Shown here: positions 1-11,060 of the stretch, piece after piece
Layout of the letters: every line of letters begins with the position of its first letter
How positions within the stretch are numbered: position 1 is the first letter of the stretch
Source of the DNA: Cyanoderma ruficeps
Taxonomy: Eukaryota > Chordata > Aves > Passeriformes > Timaliidae
Assembly (NCBI GenBank): GCA_008694505.1
Contig: VZDJ01000056.1
Coordinates: forward strand, 1,616,461-1,680,460
Direction: 5' to 3'
Length of the DNA: 64,000 bases
Notes under the pieces: generated by a model
Database searches by the model: none
Told to the model about the DNA's origin: nothing
Seen by the model: only the letters and a program-made list of their open reading frames with translations
Translations under genes and position numbers: made by a program

Positions 1-2320
1 AAATCACAAGAACTGTAAGGAACAGACCACAGAGCAGAGACCAAAGATAAAAAAAAAAAATTCCCTTTAAAACAACCTTCATTAAAGAAAAAANAAAAAG
101 GAAAAAGCAAAATCAGTAGGTACAGTTGCAGAATTTTGAGTGTCACAAGAAAACCCTTAATGGATACTCAAGAGCATTGCTTCCAGCTTCCTTAAGAGCC
201 TTGTAGAGAAATTAAAAAAAATTATCCTTACTTCACATTACAATAAAAGTCAAAGAGTTCCTAATATTGGGTAGTTATTGATTGGAAGAACTTTCTACTA
301 ATTTTGTTTAAAAACTTATTAAAGCAGAATTTGCCTCCTTGATCTTATACCTACAAGTGCACTTGATGACCAGAGGGGTTGAGATTTTAGGAACTGGTCA
401 CTGATTTGTGCTGCTGAAGTTCATGATTGTCACAACTCTGTCCTAGGCAGATGATAACCTACATATGAGCAATGGAAAGAAAAAAAGGATGGCTGAATAA
501 TACTGAAATTATGCAAACACAAGAGTACATGTTTAGGCTGTGACACATATTCTGCTTGGGAAATGTAAAGGGAGACAAGCAATTAGCTGTAAAGATCATG
601 GATTTACTCTTTTTCTATGTGTTTTCCTTAATTTCTTTCCCCCAAATCTCCTCCTGTCTGAGCATTCCTCAGTGTCCTACTAGAGTTATCAGGAAAAATT
701 AGGGATCTTCCTTCTAACAGTTTTTACATGACAGCTTCATATTCCCACTGGATATTTGTAGAATAATTAATGAATAACAAAAGTCAGAATTGGGAAAGGG
801 TTTTTGAATCATCCTCTCCACCTCTCTCTGCCATAAGCACTGCAGTGAAAAAAAGCAACAAAAAAAAGGCTGGCATTTTTGCAGCCTAAAACATGTTTGA
901 AAGAGAAAATTGAGATGCTCTAAAATACAAATCCTGGAAGTAACTATCGCAGACTACCCTCATTTCTTTGCCTTTTTTCTTGTTCCACTTTTGTTGCTGC
1001 TTTTGTAGTTATCAAAAGCCACTTCTTGCTGACAATGATTATTCTCATCCAATATCATAGTTTAGTCTTATGTTTGCCTCTGACATTCAGTCTGCATTGC
1101 AGCATGCTACCATTTACAACTGTGGCCCAAGAGCACAATGAGATTTCCAGTTCTCTTGTCTGTACTGCCCAGGCAGTGACAGATGCATTGCAAGGTAGGC
1201 ATCAGAGAACTGATAAATAGTTATTGGTAATTCAAACGGGATAGCATTACTGGTAACAATTTTTCCTCTAACCTACTGTCTTCAAGCCCTATAAAGGCTC
1301 ACATTGCCTTCAGAAGCAATGCTTGACTCATTCCTCTTCCCTTCGATTATAGCCAATTCTGTTGGTACAGAATTAGCCTTATGCTATTCCATTAAAGCTA
1401 TTCCTATTACATAAACATTTATTGTTTAGCACATCTCTCCTTTCCCTGTAGCTGCAATACTGATATGCAGATAATACTGCTCTCATTTATTACTTTTTAG
1501 TTTGCATCTCTTCATTCATCTCTCAAGGGAAGTTTCCTGGGCTCTAAGATCCCAGTCATACCAGACTTTGTAATAAACAGGATTTATGTGAAAATGTAAA
1601 ATTCTTCTTGTCTTTGGTAGAGACTGCCTACCAGCTCTAATGAAAGACTCATTTGTGACTTGCTGCCAAAGGATTAGTTTTCTACTAGCACAGGTTCAGG
1701 CCTATTAGCAAAGACAGGATGTCTTGACTGTTATGTCTGTGCTTTAGATGATGTTTGCAGGAGCTGGTGTTCTTGGCTAATGGACCTTGGCTAATGGGAT
1801 TTTGTTTCAAACAAAGGCTTTTCTATATTTTACCTTTGCATCAGTTAATTACAGTCTGGCACTTGTTTTTCATCAGCTGACTTAATCTATTTCTTAGCTT
1901 CCTGGGTCGCTTACTGGATCCAAGTGGGATGAACAGCAAATGAGGAATTTCCCTGGCTAGAGCCTTCTGTCATATGTCTGCTGTGAGCTGAGCCCTGGGC
2001 TGCCACTGTGTCTGTGAGGCAAAGAGTCCCAAGCAGCCCAGGCTTCACCCAGCACTGGCGCTTGCACAGCCAGATTGAAGATGAAGAGCCACACACAAAG
2101 GCTGGACAACCTTGGCTTTCAACCACTAAAATCCAGAGCAGCAGTACTATCAAATTAAGCATCATCAGAGAAGCAGAGCTCAAAGGCAATTATGTCCTTA
2201 ATCACATGTTGCCCTTTCCTCTCTGTGGGACTCAGCTGTGATCCAGAGCCAATGCAGCATTTGTCTCCTCAAATTCTTCAATGTCTGCAGAACCTGGAAG
2301 CACTGAGAGTCACTGAACTT
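1..2320. other. 3' flank and probable 3' UTR of KBTBD12
   Basis: No coding exon is seen here. The stretch directly below 2321 should contain the 3' UTR of KBTBD12. On the minus strand, AATAAA hexamers occur at 1486-1491 and 1418-1423 and are candidate polyadenylation signals, about 0.83 and 0.9 kb past the stop; which is used cannot be decided from sequence alone. Position 94 is an ambiguous base inside an A-rich run. Confidence 0.45.
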
Positions 2321-2490
2321 CTATTGGTTCACTAAATCTGGAGGAGGAGGGATAAGATCCCGTGGGTTCAGCCGAGCAACAAGGCAAACATCGTAACTGT
2401 CGTGCATGAGGACATCAGTGGCCACCACGTTCCACTGGTTCTCCCATGTATCCAGCTCAAGGATCTCTTTGGTGATAACTTCGTGGCGAG
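2321..2490 (-). CDS. KBTBD12: KBTBD12 coding exon 5 (C-terminus and stop)
   Basis: Last coding exon, 170 nt, encoding residues 564-619 and a TAG stop. The acceptor is tttgtttttcag|CTCGCC. It reads RHEVITKEILELDTWENQW, MHDSYDVCLVARLNPRDL and ends IPPPPDLVNQ. Human KBTBD12 ends a few residues later, with a different tail after DLV, which accounts for the length difference (619 against about 623). The first residue of the exon is alanine where human has aspartate in HGAD, a conservative difference at the splice junction. The closing strand of the propeller is intact. Confidence 0.94.
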
Positions 2491-3800
2491 CTGAAAAACA
2501 AAGGCAACAGCAGCAGACATCAGGGGGGCAAGTCAAACAGGATCAAAGAGGTTTGGGCAGTTGTTATTATGAACCTTCTGAAAGGGCAAATTAAAAGGTA
2601 ATTTGTGTGATACTAACACTGTGCAAAGAGCATGTGAGTTGTCAACATACAGCAAATTAAATAGTGCAGATTGAAATCTCCACAGTGCATTCAGTTCTCA
2701 TACTCGGGGTGCCAGGTGCAGCTGCAAAGACAAAAGTGTCAAGTGTTCCATCTTTGTACAAGTATGCAGGTGGCATTTTATCCTGCAGTCACTTGTCAGA
2801 TGCTCATCTTTTAGAGGCAGAGTATTGCCACTTGTTCACAAGTATGACTGCATGCAGTGTGTTCTTTTCTTGGCCCCAACCAAGATGCAATTCTCAGGCT
2901 GCAGGAAGCACTCCAATACTATGGCTTTTCTTGGGTGCACAGTCTGGACATCCTGTGATTTAAGGAGAAATAAAGACACAACACCCCTCCCCCAAGGCTT
3001 TAAATGCACTTTAGATGTTCTGAAATGCTGGGGAATTTGTCATGAACAGGCAGGTTAGAAGAATGCCATTAAATCACAGCCAATCTCCAGACAAGAAGCC
3101 TTTTACAAAGATAAACAAAAAATGAAAGAATCACCATGAAGAAGACAACCAGCAGTGCCATATTAAGATTCTTACAAGACCAGAAACCCTCTTTACTAAC
3201 AACAGTCCTGAGCTCTGCAACAGTTGTTACTCAAAGCCAATCTTTCCTAAAAATAAAACCATCTTTCATTTCTGCTCACTTCTTTTCATCTTAAAGTTGC
3301 TTTCTCACGGCCAGTAACCTTTGCCTAAACTTTCCTTACTTTGAGCTGAGGACATTCACGTGCTTTGCTGTCAGATGAGCCTTGGGAGAGATGTATTAAA
3401 AGCCAGGTCTCAGACTTCCAAGAACAGACAGTTCACAGGTACCAGGATAAGAACCATCATAGCAAAAAACATTGAATACTCAGTGCTGCTTTATTGAGTC
3501 TTAAGAGACTGGTGACAGGATAAAATTTACAGGCTCCAGAGTGGAATTCCCATTCAGCTCTCCCTTGTGGGAAGTTGTTTTATACAAACAAACCCCCAGT
3601 AACAGCTCTATCTCACATCTATCAATTGCACCTCATGGTTTGGGCACTGCCCTTACGTGTAACTGACACTAAAGGATTGAAGAAGAGCAAAAGAATGAAA
3701 GCAGAAGAGCATCCAGAGACACAGATTTTTTCTCAAGTTGGAAACACATATTTCTCCAGGGGACAGCAACCCTGGGCATTTAGTACCCCCAGGACAGTGC

Positions 3801-4250
3801 TGTCATGGTTTAGGTTCCATGTAAAATTGGTGTTGATGTTATAATGATGTAGTGTGGTGGGATTTAAAATACCCCTAAGGCTCCCCTGCAAGGAGGAGCT
3901 TTGGGATATGGAGAAGTCAGATGGAAACAAGACTTCTCCTCCTCCCAGGAACTGGCTTCCTTGCTGAGTGGATACAGGACAGTTCTGTTTTCTGCAGGTC
4001 CCGAACATACACAAGATTTGTGGATGTTGCACAAGTTTTGCGGAGATTTCTGCACATTTTTGTCACGCTTATCTAAGGAAACCACTCACCAACCATTCAC
4101 GATCACCCTCTTTCATGTGGATAAAAGAGGGCAGCACAGCATTTCTACCCCAGCTTCCACAACCTCTTCTCATTTCCTCCCCTGTTGTGTCACAATTAAT
4201 TGTGGTATAATTTTTGTTGGTCCGAACAAAGCCAGTCCTCTAGGACTCTC
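3801..4250 (+). mobile_element. Possible LTR-like fragment
   Basis: The block begins with TGTCATGGTTTAGG, which resembles the 5' end of LTRs of songbird endogenous retroviruses as I remember them. It continues as a compact moderately GC-rich segment with a TATA-like ATAAAAG near 4120. The right end is unclear and I could not find a matching short target-site duplication, so both the identity and the end coordinate are tentative. Confidence 0.35.
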
Positions 4251-6345
4251 ATAGATCTCCACAAGCTTACTCTCCAGGAGCTTTGAGTAAGATTTCAGGA
4301 TATAGTCTCATCTGAATAGTCTTTGTTCCATTCCTTTCTGTGAAACTAGTTATGATGGTTTGCTTATTTAACCTGAACTTTATTGGAGAATAATAATACA
4401 TTGGAAGACTGCACTCATTCAAGACAGAAGACAGCAAACTGTTAAAAAAGCCATTTACATGTGAAGGGAGAAGACATGACTGAAAAAAGCAAACAAATAA
4501 CACGTGCCAGTACCAGCAAACTCCTGTATGACCCTGCAAGAGTGAAGAGGTTTTTCCTGAGGCAAATACAGAAATACAAACAGACCAAAGCTGTGACACA
4601 GTAGGCTCCTGTCTCTGTGGTTTTTTTTATTAGATTGTCTCTTTATGCAATAAATTTTTATGCCTGGATTTTCTTTGGCATGGATGATGACAAAAATGAG
4701 ACAATCAGAGGAAAAATAATCAAATGCTGGAACCAAGACATTCTGTGAGTGACTGCAACACTTCAGAAAAAAAATCATAATTAAAACATCAAAGGCAGAT
4801 TCAGCAACCCTTCCTTACAAGTCTTGCTGTGTTTTTTCCTGACCCAAGTGACTCTCAACCTTTATGTCCCTTGTTTCCTTTATCTGTGGGATAGTCTAAC
4901 TGGTTTTGTTCCACTCTAGAAATTCTGCTTTCCAGCACGTGGAGTGTTAGTTAACTCTTAACTCTTGGGAGATAAAAAGTATTATATTTTAAACAAGGGA
5001 ATCAATAGTTTCTCTAGTCTTGTTCAAAGGAAATTAAACAGCACCCTTTAGATGAGAAAGTTCATGTGAGACAAAGCACTGCTCAAAATAGTCATACTGC
5101 CAAAAAAACCTTATGTTTTTCCTATTTAAAAGAGAAGTGAGTTGAAAAACTTTAGTTCTCAAGCCTTATTTTTTAATTTGTTTTTCTCTTCATTTTTCTT
5201 GGTAAAAACAACAGAAAAGGTGATGCTTTTCAAAGAAAATAGCACCTTTGATTCCAGTCCATAATGCTGGATTTGGGCTTTAATCCCAATAAACAGTTTG
5301 AAGGTACAAATAATTCCTGATTCTTCGTCATTGGTTTGCCATATCTATTTGCAATTTTTAAAGGGCAGTATCTTAGCAGATAATTTTGCTCGCAGGAGAA
5401 TCATGTGACACCTACATAAAGAAATTTGATGAATTACAGAGATTACCTTCTTTAAAAGCTACCCCACACAACTCTCTGTCGTCATAGCATTATTCTGTCT
5501 CACCAGACAACCACCTTACCTAATGAAAGAATTTCACTAATTTTATTTCTACAAAATGAGGGAGCATTTTTCTGCACATTCTTGTTTAACCATGAGAAGT
5601 TTTAAGAAACTTTCATATACTGTGTTTTTCTGCACAGGATATAAACCACTTTATATTAGAATTATTCCAATTGTACAAACCTAACCTTGATGCAGATCCT
5701 TTTCTAGCAGTAAAACAGTGATTTATTCATACTCAGGAAAGAAACATGCTAAATCAGCAATAGGATCATTAATCCCAATGTAACTTAATCCCCACCAGAA
5801 ACTGTGGTATGTTAAGAAGGGTCAGAACTCTTTGGGTACACTTTGGCCTTCTTGATGTACAAGTTCAGACTGAAGGTTAACAATGAGCCTACAAATCCAT
5901 CTCTTCCCAGTGACAAGACTTAAATTACACCTGAAAATGTTCAATTTTAAAGTGTTCAAATTGTATTTTATATATGCAAATACAGTAGTCAAGGCAAAAT
6001 GAGTCTAATCTTTAAATCAACTTTCATATTCTGGTCTGCAAACAAAGTACTTTCCCACAATTTTTCATATTATTTTTTTCTTTGAATGTGCAGAAAGAAA
6101 AAGAACAAAAATATTAATTTTCAATAAGTGATTGCCTGCACTCCATACATAATCATGTCTTTTCTTGGAAATGTTTGTGATTCAATCCCCAAATATGGCC
6201 AGACTTCATTTTATGCCATAAGTTTTCTCATGCCATTTGAATCGGGATTGAACATAAAACAGGATGAACGATTCTTGGAAAGACCCACAGTATGACTGCA
6301 GGCAACATAAATATTTGATGAGGTTTTTCATCTGGGTTTGTTTTT

Positions 6346-6362
6346 TGTTGTTGTTGTTGTTG
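6346..6362 (+). repeat. (GTT)n microsatellite
   Basis: About five tandem GTT units lie inside a T- and G-rich tract that runs from about 6330 to 6410. Simple sequence within KBTBD12 intron 4. Confidence 0.85.
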
Positions 6363-8959
6363 GGTTATTGTTTGTTTGGTTTTTTCAGGGTTTTTTGGTT
6401 GTTTTTTTAACCGTATTCCAATTCTGATTTGGAGACTGAGAAGGGAGGAACAACTTTCCATATGACAATAGTATTTATTATCACTTTTAGTCTTTTTTCT
6501 TTGGCCTTTCTTTCTCTTTCTCATTTGTAACTGAAAATTCAGGTACAATTATTAGGTTTTGAGTTGGGAGGGCTATAGGGAGGCAGATGTAGAAAAATTA
6601 AGCAATATGCTTAGCAGGTAGAAAATCCATATTCATCCAGGGCTACTAACCATGAAGTATTATGTTTGTAAGCCAAGATAAATAAATTCACTCTGCTGTA
6701 ACCTGCTTATTGTCCAGAGGACTGAACTAAAAAAAAAAAAAAATCATTCTGAATTTCCATTCACTTGAGTTAAATCTATGGCAAGTTTGCTGAAATGTGG
6801 TTGATGTTTCATTGTTTCTTCCAGAAGCCCATTGACATCAGCTGGGAAGTTTGCTCCAGCATAGGAATGAGGAAGCAGAGTGGTGGAGACAGTTACAGCA
6901 GGTGCCAAGTCACAAGCCATGATGCCTCTTCATCAGTGCAGGTCAGAGATAGCCAAAGTATTTTTGGGACAAGTTCACCTGCCTTCTAGCAGTGACAGAG
7001 CCACACTGACACACCGTTAGATGGCCAGCAGCACCTCAGCAACTTTATCCAGTGCAGGGCCACCTTGTGTGCTGGGGAAAGCCTCTGTGTCACATCTGTC
7101 CTAGAGCTCTGTGCCCTGAGACATCTTCACACAGACCACTTGTCTGAGCTCCGCCTGATGTTGGTTCTCAGGTTGATAAAACATTTTTTCCTTTCCAGTT
7201 TGAAGGTTTCTAATATGCTCTGTCTTCTTTTGCCATAAATCAATTTATATTAAAAAAAAAAAGACATCAAACTTGTAGCAGTTGAACTGCTGTCTGCTCT
7301 GCTCTTGTCATGGAGAAAAGCACCTGAATATCACAAGGTGCTTGCCAATTCAACACTTTGAAATATCTGCTCAGGTGTTTTACTTGTTTGCCCAGTTCTT
7401 GACAGCAAACAGCCACTCAAGGCTGCCTTGAAGCAGTTCAGACTCCACTGCTGGTTTGTACCTGCTTTTTCATGCCATTATCATAGTACCAGAGAATGAT
7501 TTCAAACATATGGGACTAGCCTCTGCTACTTATCTTCCTCACCACTAATTGCTGCTTTCATAATCACATGAAGCAGAGTTAGGTGACCTGGGAATTCATA
7601 TTTGTGTTGCAATGGGATAGAAGTGCATTTAGATCATTACTGCCAGATGTCCTGGCTCCTCATTTGCAGTAGGAAAAAGAATAAGTTCATCAAGTCAGTG
7701 GCTTTCAATCCCATTTGTGTGTGTGAGCTGCTCCCTAACTCCACCAGCCTTGCTAGTGTGACACAGCCAGCGCCCGTATGAGGTCAAGGACATCCATCAT
7801 CTGTGCCTGTGGGCAGAAGCAGGCAGAGAATACACAGGAGAGGGAACATGGCTTGGCTGTTTAGCATGCTGGCCGGCCTTCATGATGTGAAGTACCAAGG
7901 CAGTGTATCCTATCAGACACACCCAGAGCTGGGAGGAAGCTTGAGGCTTGAATTTACCACTGTGGCAGCTTACTGTTTTCCCAGCACCTGCATGGAGTAA
8001 GGTAAGATATTCATTCTCATAGGCAGGTCCTCTCTCCTCCTGATCTGCTGTGCAATTCTTCAGGAGCATAGTTGCATGATCCACCCATTCACTCACAAAT
8101 CAATGGATTCTAAAATAATTAAAAAAAAATCTATAAAGAATGGGCTGTTTATAGAAGGGAACTTCTAATTTAGCTGCTTCAACTGTTATCCTTGGGATTG
8201 ACTCAGCTACTTAAGCTTTTAAAATCTTTCCAGATTTTGGCTGCTGTTCATGGCCAAGGCCTCTTTCAGGCACAGTTTTACAAGTGAGTGATAGCGGCAT
8301 CAAAGGATCACAGGTTACAGAGGCAGCAAGTCAATGCAATATCAACTCATATGAGTAAAACCAGCAAATCGGAATAAGAACTATTTGGCTCAGTCCATCC
8401 TGAAATACTGTTTCTAAATGCCTTACAATAGGTTCATATATAATTTATAGGAGATATAAAACATGTTTAGACTGTGTGTGTGACAGGCATTTTTGAACAC
8501 AATAGAAGATGTCATACATGGCTACAAGCCACATTTCTAAACCACCTATTGACCTCTTTAGCAATTAATTAAAATGCATTAAAATATCTATTAATCATTC
8601 ATTAACCCTTTATAAACAATAAATGAGCCTCAGTAAGAAGCAGGACTCAATAGCTAGTATCATGGTTCCTGAGATTGAGAAGGTCAAATTTATATGTGAA
8701 ATGAGCAGGTGCTGCAGCCCAGCAATTTCCCTGACCTGATTTGGCCTCATTTACTGCAGCACATTTCCAGCTAATGAGCAGGGTAGATGAGTAGCCCTCC
8801 CTGGGCAGGCAGCATTTGCAGAGGTCTCTCCCAGTGCCAGCAGCTCATGCTGGTGCTGGGGGAGAATTTGGTGAAAGGTCAAGCTGCATTCTTTGGGATG
8901 GATGTGGCTTGTGATCTGCAGAGCCATGGCAGTGCCTGCAGCCCTGAGCAGAGTCCTGT

Positions 8960-9345
8960 GCTGAGCAAAATACAAGAGTAGCAATGGGGAACATGAGCAC
9001 AGACCCCCTTGTGTGTGCGGAGGAAATCTCTTTATTGTAGAAAACACCTCCCTTATATGCCTTTCGTTTCCACCGGACATAACCAACACTTAACAGAAGA
9101 AGAGCACCCATTGGCTGCTCAGCTATAGCGCTGCTGCCCACGCATATCACCATCCAATCAGCTTCCCGCTCACGTGCTGCCCGTGTCCCACCACCCAATC
9201 AGCTTCCCGCTCACGTGCTGCCCACGCGTCTCTCCTCACAACTGCCTCTCTGCCCCCGCCCGACCTGTAACTGCCCGGCCTGCTGCTGTGCCCTGCCACA
9301 GAGCTTTCTGGTAAACATTAGCTTTAATAACTTACGATTAAAACC
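8960..9345 (-). mobile_element. Solo LTR of an avian endogenous retrovirus (minus orientation)
   Basis: On the minus strand this block has LTR promoter layout: two inverted-CCAAT/E-box units (upstream region), then a TATA-like CATATAAGG at 9051-9059, then AATAAA at 9031-9036 about 15-20 bases later. A poly(A) signal placed just after the TATA box and before a short R region is the arrangement known from alpharetrovirus-type and related avian LTRs. The block is far richer in CpG than the flanking intron. No gag, pol or env remnant is seen on either side, so it is most likely a solo LTR. Exact ends were not resolved: no clean TG...CA with a flanking duplication was found by eye. A 9-bp direct repeat, GGGAACATG, occurs at 8987-8995 and 9526-9534, but it may be chance. 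Confidence 0.6.
9140..9225 (-). repeat. Two-copy 41-bp tandem repeat inside the LTR
   Basis: The segment CCAATCAGCTTCCCGCTCAC followed by GTGCTGCCC occurs at 9154 and again at 9195, a period of 41 bp. A weaker partial match to the unit lies just left of the first copy. Each copy carries a CCAAT box and a CACGTG E-box. Such duplications are typical of LTR upstream enhancers. Confidence 0.85.
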
Positions 9346-10484
9346 CCATACCCCATATGCAAGGGGGATGAATCCCTTCCATTGGTGGGAATATTTATTC
9401 TAATGGCAACAACTGTGGGCAGGAGAACTTTAATTATTCATCCGCGCACGCTAAATTTTAACAGAGGGAAACAAACAGTGCTGCAGACAAGCAGCCCGGG
9501 GTTTGAACCTCTGCTTTATTTAGCTGGGAACATGGGAAGGTGCTGGAGAACCAGGTTTTGTTCCAATCTCTCAACCCCCAAGCTTCACAAGTGCAGTATT
9601 TACTGTGCCAGACTCCTTAATATGCCTATATTTAATTCCAGTAATGTTCCATAACCACTATAATAAAAAACAAGCACTAGAATGATTCTCCATCTAAGTC
9701 GCATAATAGAGGAGACTAAGTGGAACAACATTTATGGGAAATTAATCAAATAATTATTAAGCTAGTCCACTGTTAGGAGTGGGCAGTGTGGAGATGAAAA
9801 CTCATTAGTTCAGCTGGAATACAGTAATTACTACACAGTTCTGCACTGCTGCAAACAGAGCTCCTTCTATTCCAATGCATGGATTGCAGATTATGTAAAT
9901 GAGGAAGAATAGACAGAAAATTAATCCATGGTAAATTTTTGTTTTGTTTGGATTTTTTTTTTTAAGAATCAGAATTAATACAGGTAATAGGACTCTGTAT
10001 CACTGTCACCTATCCTAGGTAACAGTTGCAAGCACAAAATAATTTAGATTCTTGTATGTCCATTTCATAGATATTTCTTCCCTTTTCCCTTCCTCTGGCT
10101 GTAACACTATTCAAGAGAAAAACTAATTTCTACTTGATATCAGTAAGTAAATAACAAAACTGGATTAAGCAGCTCTGGTCCCACATGAAACTAAACACAT
10201 TACAGAAATTTTCGACATACATGGTAGGGAAGCAGTACATTCACCTCCTCTGCTCTAAGCTACATAGAAGGGAGATGGCAAAACTGCCAGTTCAGAGACA
10301 GACAATTCCACAACAAGCCCCATTACCTGATGAAATTATAAGACCTTGTAGGGGATATGTGCTGCTAAGAGCAGATCTATCAAACATTTCATAATTTGTA
10401 TTGAGGTGGTTGTGCCTGTACTTTGCACATCAGCTGATGTCACGTGTGTGACAGCATCACAGTAAAGCTGGCATCTTAATTAAC

Positions 10485-11060
10485 ATCATAGAATTGTTTA
10501 GGTTGGAAAAAGCCTCTAAGATTACCGAGTCCAACCATTAAGTCAACACTGCCAAGCCACCACTAATCATGTCCCTCAGTGCCACAGCTACACAGCTTTT
10601 AAACACCTCCAGGGATGGTGATTCCATCACTGCACTGGCCAGCCCATTCCAGTGCTTGACAGTGCTTTTGGTGAAGAAATTTTCCTTAATATCCAATCTA
10701 AACCTCCTTGGCATAACTTGGGGCTGTTTCCTCATCTAGTCACTTGTTACCCAGGAGAAGACCCCAACCCTGCCTGGCTATATCTTCCTTTTAGATGTTG
10801 TAGAGCTGTAAGGTCGCCCCTGAGCCTCCTTTTCTGCAGGTTAAACCCCTCAGCTACTCGCAAGGAAACTTGTGCTCAGCCCCTTCCCCAGCTCCATTGC
10901 CTTCTCTGGACACACTCCAGCACCTCAATGTCTTTTGTGTAGTGAGGGGTCCAAAACTGAGCCCAGGATTTGAGCTGTGGCCTCAACAGTGCCCAGTACA
11001 GGGGGACTGTCACTGCCCTGGTCCTGCTGGCCACACTATTGCTGGTACAGCCAGGATGCT
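10485..11060 (-). mobile_element. CR1 LINE, 5'-truncated 3' portion
   Basis: The minus strand holds a CR1 3' end. A short minus-strand reading frame at 10735-10538 reads FRLDIKENFFTKSTVKHWN and LEVFKSCVAVALRDMISG, the characteristic C-terminal end of CR1 open reading frame 2. It is followed by the conserved 3' segment (forward strand: tttaggttggaaaaagcctc, gagtccaacc) and a short tail with ATTCTATGAT. Frame breaks and truncation show that it is an inactive copy. CR1 elements are the main LINE family of birds and other sauropsids. Confidence 0.9.

Noticed and set aside
8987..9534. The 9-bp direct repeat GGGAACATG at 8987 and 9526 as a target-site duplication of the LTR
   Set aside because: The enclosed ends are not TG...CA, and the U5 part would be unusually short. 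A 9-bp match in a region of this size can occur by chance.
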